Under the pieces are notes generated by a model. It was given only the letters and a program-made list of their open reading frames with translations, was not told the origin of the DNA and made no database searches. Both the position numbers and the translations under genes were made by a program. From the NCBI GenBank assembly GCA_947442255.1, contig CANEVO010000007.1, positions 3,017 through 67,016 on the forward strand: 64,000 nt of DNA, given 5' to 3'. Shown piece by piece: positions 1 to 7,403 of this stretch (the stretch's first letter is position 1; each line of letters opens with the position of its first letter). The stretch is from Opitutia bacterium. Lineage in GTDB: Bacteria > Verrucomicrobiota > Verrucomicrobiae > Opitutales > Opitutaceae.

Positions 1-823
1 CCATCCCGCGATGCAGGTCGTCTTCCTGCTTTCCGTAACCGACACCACCATAAACGATCGTCACCCGCAGGTCGGTGAACTTGGCGAATTTCTGAAACGC
101 CTCTTCGACCTGCAACGCAAGTTCACGCGTCGGTTCGAGAATCAGCACGCGCAGCGCACCGTGCCCGCCGAGTCGTTGAATGATCGGCAGCGCGAACGCC
201 GCCGTCTTGCCCGTGCCCGTCTGCGCCGAACCGATGACGTCGCCGCCCTTGAGAACGACGGGGATGGCCTGCACCTGAATCGGCGTGGGCGTCACGTAGC
301 CCATTTCCTGCACGCCAAACGCCAGCGCGTCGCTCAACCCGAGCGCAGTAAAGGCCGTGTCCATCTTCGGCACATTGACCGGGGTGGCCGGTTTGACGTC
401 GGTGGTGCGCGGATGGTCGAACGTCTTGTCGATCACGGGCCGCTCACGCTTGGCATGGGCATCAGCCGGTCCCCCGCGGCCACCGCGCCCACCATCGCCG
501 GAGCGAAAAGAATGCCCCCGGCCGCCCGACGAACCCGAACCACCGCGACCGCCGCGATCGTCCCGACGCGGACCGTAGTCATCGCGTCGCGGACGCTGCT
601 CGTGAGCGCCGCCAGCCCGCGGATCCCGCGGCTGCCCGTGCGGCTTGTCACCGTGGGGTTTGGCCCCGTGATTGAGACCACGATCGGAACGGGCTTCACC
701 GCGATGCGCGCCCACATGGGGTTTCGCGGGATGGGAGGGAGATTTGTCTGCGGCCGGAGCCGCTTTGGCGGAGCGCGAGGGCGAGAGGGTGTCGCGCAAC
801 TTCGCAAATATTTTCTTTAACAT
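1..823 (-). CDS. DEAD-box RNA helicase, N-terminal part (cut by window edge)
   Basis: ATP-dependent RNA helicase of the RhlE type, acting on structured RNA in the cytoplasm. The start codon is the CAT at 821-823 and the gene runs off the left edge, so about 274 residues are visible. The first ~125 residues are a low-complexity, basic, Arg/Gly-rich extension with repeated RGG triplets. The helicase core begins at about residue 145: a Q-motif region with TPIQ, Walker A AQTGTGKT near residue 200, and motif Ia (PTRELA) near 227. The DEAD box itself lies beyond the window. RGG-rich tails in this family are more often C-terminal, so an N-terminal one is mildly unusual. Family assignment is secure; the exact paralogue cannot be named from this fragment. 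Confidence 0.9.
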   Translation of the reverse strand, partial: MLKKIFAKLRDTLSPSRSAKAAPAADKSPSHPAKPHVGAHRGEARSDRGLNHGAKPHGDKPHGQPRDPRAGGAHEQRPRRDDYGPRRDDRGGRGGSGSSGGRGHSFRSGDGGRGGRGGPADAHAKRERPVIDKTFDHPRTTDVKPATPVNVPKMDTAFTALGLSDALAFGVQEMGYVTPTPIQVQAIPVVLKGGDVIGSAQTGTGKTAAFALPIIQRLGGHGALRVLILEPTRELALQVEEAFQKFAKFTDLRVTIVYGGVGYGKQEDDLHRGM

Positions 824-924
824 GACAATAGAGACCCGACAGCCTCGGCGAAACAGGCGAGTTTGCAACCACCATATACCTGGCTGCCACGCCCCGATTC
901 GGCGAGATTCCCCCGTCCCCCACG

Positions 925-1746
925 ATGAACCCCTCCCTGCATCTGACCGCCGTTCACCTCCGGGTGGCCAATCTCACCCGGAGTCGGGATTTCTATACGC
1001 AACAGCTGGGTTTGATCGCGTTGCGGCAAACTGCCGGGCAGGCGGAACTCGGCACCGCCGGCGCTGCGGCTCCCCTCCTGATCTTGACGGAAGATCGCGC
1101 GGCTCCACCGCAACCGCCGGATGCCGCCGGACTATTTCATGCCGCCCTGCTCTTCCCGGGACGGCCGGCCCTGGGCGCGTGGCTGAGCTTCGCCGGCGCG
1201 CGCGGGGTTGAGTTCGACGGTTTCTCCGACTACGGGGTAAGCGAATCGATTTATTTTTCGGATCCCGACGGCAACGGGCTGGAATTTTATGCCGACCGAC
1301 CCCGCGAGAGCTGGCCGTTTCACAACGGAGAACTCGCCATGGTGACCCAAACGCTCGATGTGGAATCTCTCATCGCCGCCGGCACCGCGCCGGGGCGCCC
1401 GAAGCCCGATGAAACCCGGATCGCCGCGGGAGCCCATTGGGGACACCTGCACTTGCGGGTAACGGATCTCGACCGCAGCGATGCCTTCTATCGGAAGGCA
1501 CTCGGGATGCAGCTGATGCAGGGTAGTTTTCCAGGGGCGCGTTTCCTCGCGGCCGATGGCTATCACCACCATATCGGGCTCAATAACTGGGGACGTCCGC
1601 GCCAGCCCCGTCCCGCCGGGGCCCTCGGACTGGTCCGTGCCACCTTTGCGCACGCCGGGGCAGCCGCGTCCGAGGAAATCAATGACCCCGATGGCATCGG
1701 CCTCCGCATCACGCCGCTCGAAGGCGCCAGGCACGTACAGCCATGA
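925..1746 (+). CDS. Two-domain VOC (glyoxalase/extradiol dioxygenase-like) protein
   Basis: Vicinal-oxygen-chelate fold protein of 273 residues made of two halves, about residues 5-130 and 168-265, resembling the Bacillus CatE (catechol-2,3-dioxygenase-like) group. Likely metal ligands are the His in AVHLRV (residue 11) and the Glu in GNGLEFY in the first half, and the His residues of the GHLHLRV motif in the second. The strand following each motif (FYTQQLGL, FYRKALGM) is typical of the fold. The substrate cannot be told from sequence. It stands alone between the divergent helicase gene and pilT, with no aromatic-degradation genes nearby, so a detoxification or unassigned role is as likely as ring cleavage. 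Confidence 0.85.
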   Translation: MNPSLHLTAVHLRVANLTRSRDFYTQQLGLIALRQTAGQAELGTAGAAAPLLILTEDRAAPPQPPDAAGLFHAALLFPGRPALGAWLSFAGARGVEFDGFSDYGVSESIYFSDPDGNGLEFYADRPRESWPFHNGELAMVTQTLDVESLIAAGTAPGRPKPDETRIAAGAHWGHLHLRVTDLDRSDAFYRKALGMQLMQGSFPGARFLAADGYHHHIGLNNWGRPRQPRPAGALGLVRATFAHAGAAASEEINDPDGIGLRITPLEGARHVQP

Positions 1747-1851
1747 TCGCCCGCGCGAAAAATCGGGGGACGGATGGCGGCGATTGCGCACCGGAAGAGC
1801 CTTCGCGCTTGGCTTGATACGACACCGCAGCAAACTTCGCCCACCCTGAGC

Positions 1852-3273
1852 ATGAACAACGCCACCCGTTGGCTCGCCCGTCTTGGCATCGATCAAGGCC
1901 TTTTCACCCGCCCCCAGGCGTTACAGGTTCGTGCCACCCTCGGCGCGGACGCCGATCTCATGAGTTTTGCGCAGGAGCTCATCGATGCCGGCATCGTCGC
2001 GGATGTAGAGGCACTCGAAAAGCTGGCCGAACTGGCGGTAGCCAAAGGCGCGGAGGGGGCACCGGCCAGCGATCCCTTTGCCGAAAGCGAAACGGCTGCA
2101 CCCTTCGTTTCGACGGGCCGGGTTGGCACGATCGCCGGCGCTCCCAGCGATCGCACCGTGGGCGCGCCCGCATTTCTATTCGAAACGATCGGACAGCTCG
2201 ACGATCCCGCGCTCCGCGACACCTTCCGCGACCTGCTGAAATCGACCGCTCAATTCGGCGCCAGCGATCTTCACCTGTCGACGGGCGCCCGGCCGTTCAT
2301 CCGCAAGAATCGTGCGCTGTCTTATCTTTCCGATTACGCGCTCACCGCTCAGGATGCGCTGCGGCTCAACGTCGCGCTCCTTTCCGACGGCCAGAAACAG
2401 ATCTTTCTTAAGCGCAAGGACTACGACTACGCCCTGGCACTGTCCGCTACCGACCGCTACCGCGTCAACCTGATGTTTCACAAGAACGGTGCCGCCGGCG
2501 CCTACCGCATGGTGCCCTCCGAGACCCGCACGCTCGCCGATCTCGGCTACACGGCCCATCTGGAGACGCTGAAGAAACTGCTCTCCTATCACAATGGCCT
2601 GATTCTAATCACCGGGCCCGTCGGCTCCGGCAAGACCACGACACTCGCCTCGATGGTCGCCTACCTCAACGAGACCCGCACCGACCACATCATCACCGTG
2701 GAGGATCCTATCGAGGTCGTGCAGGCGGCAAAGGGCTGCAATGTCACGCAGCGCGAGGTCGGGCCGCACACCCGTTCTTTCGCCTCCGCGCTCAAGGGTG
2801 CGCTCCGCGAGGATCCCGACGTGATCGTGATCGGCGAACTTCGCGATCTGGAGACGATCGAGATGGCGATCAGCGCCAGCGAAACCGGCCACCTCGTCAT
2901 CGGCACCATGCACACCAGCGATGCCTCCACGACGCTCAACCGCCTGCTCGACGTCTTTCCCCCGGCCCAGCAGACGCAGATCCGCGCCAGCGTGGCGGAG
3001 AGCCTGCGCGGGATCGCCTGCCAACGCCTGCTGCCGGCCCTCGACGGCGGCCTCGCCCTGGCCTGCGAAATCCTCATCAGCAACACCGCGATCCAGAACC
3101 TGATCCGCGAGGGCAAGTCCGCGGGCCTGCGCAACACGATGGAGACCGGCGTGAAGGAGGGAATGTGCCTGATGGACAACGTCGTCTTCGGCCTCTGGCA
3201 GCAGAAAAAGATCAGCCCCGAAACCGCGCTCGCCAACATCACCAACCGGGTGCTGAAGGCGAAGATCAGCTGA
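1852..3273 (+). CDS. PilT-type pilus retraction ATPase
   Basis: Hexameric secretion/pilus motor ATPase of the GspE/PilT superfamily, expected at the inner face of the cytoplasmic membrane where it powers pilus retraction. From the ATG at 1852 it is 473 residues. Residues 1-100 form a non-conserved N-terminal extension, followed by a PilT N-domain and the ATPase core: Walker A GPVGSGKTTT near 255, Asp box EDPIEV near 284, Walker B DVIVIGELRD near 325, and His box GTMHTSD near 352. A longer frame opens at 1774, but the first 26 residues look non-coding. Ordinary PilT is about 350 residues, so the extension is notable. No other pilus assembly gene is adjacent; a pseudopilin lies 32 kb away. Confidence 0.9.
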   Translation: MNNATRWLARLGIDQGLFTRPQALQVRATLGADADLMSFAQELIDAGIVADVEALEKLAELAVAKGAEGAPASDPFAESETAAPFVSTGRVGTIAGAPSDRTVGAPAFLFETIGQLDDPALRDTFRDLLKSTAQFGASDLHLSTGARPFIRKNRALSYLSDYALTAQDALRLNVALLSDGQKQIFLKRKDYDYALALSATDRYRVNLMFHKNGAAGAYRMVPSETRTLADLGYTAHLETLKKLLSYHNGLILITGPVGSGKTTTLASMVAYLNETRTDHIITVEDPIEVVQAAKGCNVTQREVGPHTRSFASALKGALREDPDVIVIGELRDLETIEMAISASETGHLVIGTMHTSDASTTLNRLLDVFPPAQQTQIRASVAESLRGIACQRLLPALDGGLALACEILISNTAIQNLIREGKSAGLRNTMETGVKEGMCLMDNVVFGLWQQKKISPETALANITNRVLKAKIS

Positions 3274-3293
3274 GGCCAGGCCGCGATCTAGGC

Positions 3294-3551
3294 ATGTCCG
3301 CCGACCCGCAGAACTTCGTCGACCTTGACCGCGCCTATCGGGCGGCGCGTTTCAAGGTGATCACCCATCTCATCTTCGTCGTCGTCTGCTGCGGCGGGGC
3401 CCTGATCCTCCGCCGTTTCTTCCGCCTCCCGCCGCTCATGATCGGCATCGTCCTCATCGTGGCGCTCCTGGTTTTCGCCGGCGACATCATGCGGTTTCTC
3501 CGCCTGCGCGATCAACGCCGCCAACGGCAGGCCGCCCTGCGCGCGAGCTAA
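3294..3551 (+). CDS. Small membrane protein after pilT
   Basis: An 85-residue protein starting 20 bases after the pilT stop, so probably co-transcribed with it. It has a short polar N-terminus, two hydrophobic segments at about residues 24-38 and 45-62 separated by RRFFRLPP, and a strongly basic, Arg-rich C-terminus. The arrangement predicts a two-pass inner-membrane protein with a positively charged cytoplasmic tail. I do not recognise a family. Its position could suggest a role with the motor ATPase, but the sequence gives no direct support. The downstream V4R reading frame begins immediately at its stop codon in another frame, so a longer ancestral product cannot be excluded. Confidence 0.55.
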   Translation: MSADPQNFVDLDRAYRAARFKVITHLIFVVVCCGGALILRRFFRLPPLMIGIVLIVALLVFAGDIMRFLRLRDQRRQRQAALRAS

Positions 3552-3552
3552 G

Positions 3553-3979
3553 AACATCGCCCGGCATCTCGACGGCGAACTCTCCCGGCTCGGCAAGCCC
3601 GCACTCAGCGGACTGCCCCTCGAAGCCTGTCTGGTCCTCATCGAACGTTATTTCGCGCTGCACCGGCTGGGGCTTGGTTAAGCTGGATCTCACCGACGCC
3701 GCGCAGCATGGCCTCGTGGTTGCTTGGCTCGAACACAGCTGCTTCGTCGAGGCCTTGGCCGACCTCGACGATTTTGTCGACCCGCTCGCCGCCGGCGTGC
3801 TGCAAGGCTTTTTAGGATACATCAGCGGCGAGGCGCTCGGTTGCGAGGAAATCGCCTGCGTGCGTCGTGGCGCTCCGCGGTGCGCGTTTGTCGTCACCGC
3901 CCAGGAGCGGCTGGATGCCGTCGGGCCTCTCCTCGGCCGCGAACCAGCGGATGCCATCCTCGCCCGCCTTAAAACATGA
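3553..3979 (+). pseudogene. Frameshifted V4R-domain gene
   Basis: Two reading frames together encode one plausible protein. The first, from about 3553, reads into a helical region ending ALHRLGLG and then a stop at about 3673. Shifting by one base at about 3670 continues as VKLDLTDAAQ and runs to 3979. The C-terminal part has the V4R pattern: a Gly-rich segment (GFLGYISGEALG), then EIACVRRGAPRCAF with the conserved Cys pair, which in known V4R proteins binds a ligand or metal. No start codon exists in the first frame after the last upstream stop at about 3439, so the 5' end is also damaged. Either this is a true pseudogene or there are indel errors. Confidence 0.5.
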
Positions 3980-4586
3980 GCCTTCGTCCCCCCGGATCAT
4001 CTGCCTGTTTTTCAGCGATGCCACGGTGCCCGCGTTTCTTAACACGGCCACGGGCGGGACGTTCGCCGGCGATCTCCTCGTCGAATGCGGTCTGCGCCCG
4101 ACGTTAAGCTTTTTGCTGAACGTCGAGACTCCGGCCAACTACCCCGGGGTTGCCGGTCTGCTCGGTGGCACCGACGTGGGCACGCTTGCCCACCCCTCCG
4201 ACCGGCTGCCGGCGCCCATCCTGCTCGCCGCCGGCGCCGCCGTATCGGCCACCGCCATCCGCTCCAGCCTGGAAATCCTGCGCCGGCCTGATGAGCGCAT
4301 CCAAGCCGTCACCCTGCTCGTCCCCATGGCGGATGCTCGGAGCCTCGGCGCCGCGCTCGCGGTCGCCGACCGGCACGCGATCGCCTGGAATACCCCGGCC
4401 TTCCCTCACGAGGAACTAGTCGATTTCGCCCGCTGGCTCGGCGCCGAAAAACTGCTCACGCCAGACAATTTCGCTGGCTGCTTCGCCTATGCCCCGGAGA
4501 AGCCCGACGCCGTCCACGTCCAAAAAATTGCCGCCCTCTATGCGCCACACCCGAACCTGCAGGGCGGACTCGCGGCGCTTTCCTAA
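3976..4586 (+). CDS. Hypothetical protein, probably frameshifted near its start
   Basis: Encodes roughly 200 residues of an unrecognised soluble protein. The body reads cleanly in one frame from IICLFFSDATVPAF to the stop at 4586, with several alternating strand-like and helical stretches and no membrane segment or signal peptide. An ATG at 3976 overlaps the stop of the V4R frame as ATGA, the usual arrangement for coupled genes, but it is out of frame by one base. One more C in the C6 run at 3988-3993 would join it to the body. Without that, translation could begin at the GTG at 4026 or the ATG at 3867. The coupling suggests a functional link to the V4R gene. Function unknown. Confidence 0.5.
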
Positions 4587-4623
4587 ACCGGCGCTTTCGG
4601 GCGCCCGCGGTTAAACCGGGCCA

Positions 4624-5220
4624 TCACTTTCCGGCCGATTGCGGCCGTTCCGCACTGGTTGCGGCCCGCGCCCGGACCCAGCACCGGAGCGCCCGAAAAT
4701 CCTCGGGCAAAAATAGCCCGCGATCCTTCGCGAAGGCGCCCGGGCCGTCCCGCCAGTGCTTCGCCAGAAATTTCCCGTGGGCGGCCGGAGCCAGCCGCAG
4801 CCAATAGGGGCAATCCACGCAATGCGACCCGCTCACACGTTTCCGCGCCCGGTCGACTTCCTGGCGCCGGCACGATCCGTCCGCCGCCACTTCCCCAAAT
4901 GAATTCCGACATTTCGTGAATTCCGGATAGAAGCACGCTTTCACCAGCTGCGTCGCGGACTCCGCCAGCAATACATCCATCGATCCCCCCAGCACCCGGG
5001 TCACGAAGGGTAAATATTCCGCCTCAGCCATTCCGCCCGGTGAACCCGCCTCGCTCGGCGGCAGCGGCGGCGGCAAGCCCCGCTCGCCCAACAACGCGAA
5101 CAGGCGCGCGGCCAGCCCGTCGAGGTCGGCTGCCGCCGGAAGGTCCCGCCCGTTCTGCGCAAAAAACCGTTTCACCAGCTCCACCACCAAGAGGGAAAAT
5201 TCGCGCGCGCTTTCCTGCAT
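4624..5220 (-). CDS. Cysteine-rich hypothetical protein
   Basis: A 198-residue protein with a helical N-terminal half and a C-terminal half holding clustered cysteines: CFYPEFTKC near residue 114, a single Cys in GSCRRQ near 136, CVDCPYW near 154, and CW near 184. The spacing suggests a bound metal or iron-sulfur cluster, but I do not recognise the family and no ligand set is certain. There is no signal peptide or membrane segment. It converges with the preceding plus-strand gene (stops 37 bases apart) and is followed by a 190-base gap before the EamA gene. The coding call rests on length, a sensible amino-acid profile and the non-random Cys pattern. Confidence 0.6.
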   Translation of the reverse strand: MQESAREFSLLVVELVKRFFAQNGRDLPAAADLDGLAARLFALLGERGLPPPLPPSEAGSPGGMAEAEYLPFVTRVLGGSMDVLLAESATQLVKACFYPEFTKCRNSFGEVAADGSCRRQEVDRARKRVSGSHCVDCPYWLRLAPAAHGKFLAKHWRDGPGAFAKDRGLFLPEDFRALRCWVRARAATSAERPQSAGK

Positions 5221-5541
5221 CGCCCCGCAGCCCGCCCCAAGCTGCCCGTGCTGTCAACGCACCGGTCCGTCACTCCAGGCTTGTCGCGAGAGCCTCTCGG
5301 AGGTGCTCGAAATGGAGCCACGCCGCCTCCGCCCCGATGGGACGGTCGAAACGCGGCGAGGGCGCAGTAACCAAAAAAGGCTTCACAGCTCAAGCCTCCC
5401 AGAAATCACCAAATGAACGCATCGCGATCGTGTCATCGGCACGATCCCCGCTTGTTAAAACCGTGCGAGTGGCAAACGTCGGACGCCACCTTTGCCACTC
5501 CGCCCGCTACCGTCCGATCCTCTCGCCCTCTCCCTCCGGCC

Positions 5542-6504
5542 GTGACTCAGACCGCCACCGCTCCCGACCCGCCACCCGCGTGGCCATCGGCCGCCCGCCC
5601 GCCGGCCCGCATCGCGCTGATTCTGGCGTTTGCCTCCATCTATTTGCTCTGGGGCAGCACCTATCTCGGCATCCGCATCGCCGTGGAAACGATGCCACCC
5701 TTCCTGATGGCGGGCGCGCGCTTCCTGACCGCGGGCGTCCTATTGTTCACTTTCCTCAAGCTGCGTGGCGCCGCGTGGCCGACGCTCCGGCAATGGCTGG
5801 CAAACGCGATCATCGGCGCGTTCCTGCTGGTGAGCGGCAACGGTTTCGTCGTCTGGGCCGAGCTGAACGTGCCCTCCGGAATCACGGCGCTGCTCGTCGG
5901 CGTCACTCCGTTGTTCATCGTCCTGACGGAATGGGCATGGCCCGGTGGCGCGCGGCCCCGAGCCGTGACCGCGGGAGCCCTACTGCTGGGTTTCGCGGGG
6001 ACAGCCTGGCTGGTCGCGCCCTGGCAAACCACGGCGCGTGGCGGCGTCAACCCGGCGGGGGCGCTCGCGGTCGTCGCGGCGTGCCTTTCGTGGTCGATCG
6101 GCTCGATCTACTCCCGTCACTCGAAGAACGGCACGGATCCCTTTGTCGCATCATCGCTGCAACTGCTGTGCGGCGGCACGGGGCTGATGGTGGTCGCCCT
6201 GGTGCACGGCGACTTCGGCCGCTTCGACCTCGCCGCGATCTCGGGACGGTCGTGGACGGCGTTCGCCCACCTCGTCGTCGCCGGGTCGATCATCGGTTTC
6301 TCGACGTTCGTCTGGCTGATGAAGCACAGCACACCCGCGCGCGTGGCGACCTATGCCTACGTCAACCCGATCGTCGCTGTCGCACTCGGCTGGCTCGTAC
6401 TCGGCGAGCCCATCTCGTCGCGCACGCTCGTCGCCTCGGCGATCATTGTCACCGCCGTCGTGATCATCACCCGGCAGCAGAATCCGTCGCCGAGGTCGAA
6501 GTGA
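5542..6504 (+). CDS. EamA/DMT-family transporter (YedA-like)
   Basis: Inner-membrane drug/metabolite exporter with two EamA repeats and about ten transmembrane helices. The first repeat opens with the diagnostic YLLWGSTYLGIRIA motif, and the second with a WSIGSIYSRH segment. The closing pair of helices (LGWLVLGEPISSRTL) carries the conserved GE of the family. The reading frame extends upstream to an ATG at 5413, but those 43 residues are polar, Pro/Arg-rich and unlike the family, so I prefer the GTG at 5542, which places the first helix about 25 residues in. The substrate is unknown; relatives export amino acids or other metabolites. It is transcribed alone, with a decayed nuclease gene downstream. 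Confidence 0.85.
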   Translation: MTQTATAPDPPPAWPSAARPPARIALILAFASIYLLWGSTYLGIRIAVETMPPFLMAGARFLTAGVLLFTFLKLRGAAWPTLRQWLANAIIGAFLLVSGNGFVVWAELNVPSGITALLVGVTPLFIVLTEWAWPGGARPRAVTAGALLLGFAGTAWLVAPWQTTARGGVNPAGALAVVAACLSWSIGSIYSRHSKNGTDPFVASSLQLLCGGTGLMVVALVHGDFGRFDLAAISGRSWTAFAHLVVAGSIIGFSTFVWLMKHSTPARVATYAYVNPIVAVALGWLVLGEPISSRTLVASAIIVTAVVIITRQQNPSPRSK

Positions 6505-6549
6505 ACGGGCCGCGGGTGCCACCAAGGCCGATCTCTTCACCTAGCAAGC

Positions 6550-6893
6550 CGTCGTGCTCAAGGTCGTGGACGGTGACACGCCTTGGGTGAAGGTGGTGCT
6601 CGAACTGGAGCGCTGGGTGAAGCAGAAGCTGCGGCTCCGCGACCTTGATTGCCCGGAAATCGACACGCCCGAGGGCAAGGCGCGAAGCGCTTCACCGAGT
6701 CGCTGGTGAGCGGGGCGCAGGCTGATCACGATCAGCACCACCAAGCCCGACAAATACGACCGCTACCTGGCCGATATCTTTTCTGGTCGGTTTGTCCGGC
6801 GAAGAGATTTTCCTCAACAACACCCTGCTCGAAGCCGGGCACGCCGTGATGAAGAAGGATTGGGAGTTCCGCGACTGGGGCTTGGCGGGCTGC
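6550..6893 (+). pseudogene. Remnant of a staphylococcal nuclease (SNase)-like gene
   Basis: Three reading frames in succession spell the pieces of a thermonuclease-fold domain. Frame one gives VVLKVVDGDT and LRLRDLDCPEIDTPEGKA, the two most conserved SNase segments with their Asp and catalytic-type Arg region. A shift then yields RFTESLVSGAQ, another yields KPDKYDRYLADIF, and a last one yields GEEIFLNNTLLEAGHAV to the end of the domain. At least three indels are therefore needed to restore it, and no start codon is evident. The order is that of a normal domain, so this is a decayed gene, not a rearranged one. SNase domains of this style also occur fused to ParB-like proteins. Confidence 0.7.
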
Positions 6894-7083
6894 GGCCCGA
6901 GCCGCTTCCGGCCGGTCACCGCGACCCTTCATGACCGGCTCCAAATCCCCGGCCAGACCGCCCCGTCTCTCCGCCGCCGGAGGCCCCTCGCCCGCGATCC
7001 GCCGGGGAGGGGGGCAACCGGCCCGTATTTTTGCGATTTCCCGGGCTTGCGCCGCGCAAGGTGCCTCGCAACCTCGGCTTCGC

Positions 7084-7401
7084 ATGTCCCCCTCCCACCC
7101 TGCCCACGACGACGTGGTGCACAGCGAGTCGTTTTTACGCTCCCTGATGCGCCGACAACTTAGCCTCTCCATCGCTTGCGCCACCGCGTTCCTCATCGCG
7201 CTGATCGGGATGCCCCTTCTCAACTATTTCGTCCCCGCCCTGATGGCGACCCGCGTGGCCGGCTTCACCCTGAGCTGGCTCATCCTCGGCGTGCTGTTCT
7301 TCCCCTTCGTTTGGATCCTCGCGTGGGTGTTCATCCGGCGCTCCATCGCGCTGGAGGAGGAGGAAGTCGAACAGGTCCGGAACGTAAAGGAGATCCGCTG
7401 A
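7084..7401 (+). CDS. DUF485 small membrane protein (symporter partner)
   Basis: A 105-residue protein of the DUF485/YjcH family. It has a polar N-terminus with SFLRSLMRRQ, two transmembrane helices at about residues 28-48 and 60-82, and an acidic C-terminus (EEEEVEQV). Genes of this family almost always precede a sodium/solute symporter gene, as yjcH precedes actP in Escherichia coli. Here the symporter start codon lies two bases after its stop, which indicates an operon and translational coupling. The ATG at 7084 is chosen because the upstream extension to 6931 overlaps low-complexity sequence. The molecular role of DUF485 is not established; an accessory role to the transporter is inferred. 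Confidence 0.85.
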   Translation: MSPSHPAHDDVVHSESFLRSLMRRQLSLSIACATAFLIALIGMPLLNYFVPALMATRVAGFTLSWLILGVLFFPFVWILAWVFIRRSIALEEEEVEQVRNVKEIR

Positions 7402-7403
7402 CC

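Noticed and set aside
5040..6590. A 516-residue plus frame across the Cys-rich gene and the EamA gene
   Set aside because: Overlaps a recognisable EamA transporter in another frame; sequence is Arg/Pro-rich and unlike a protein.
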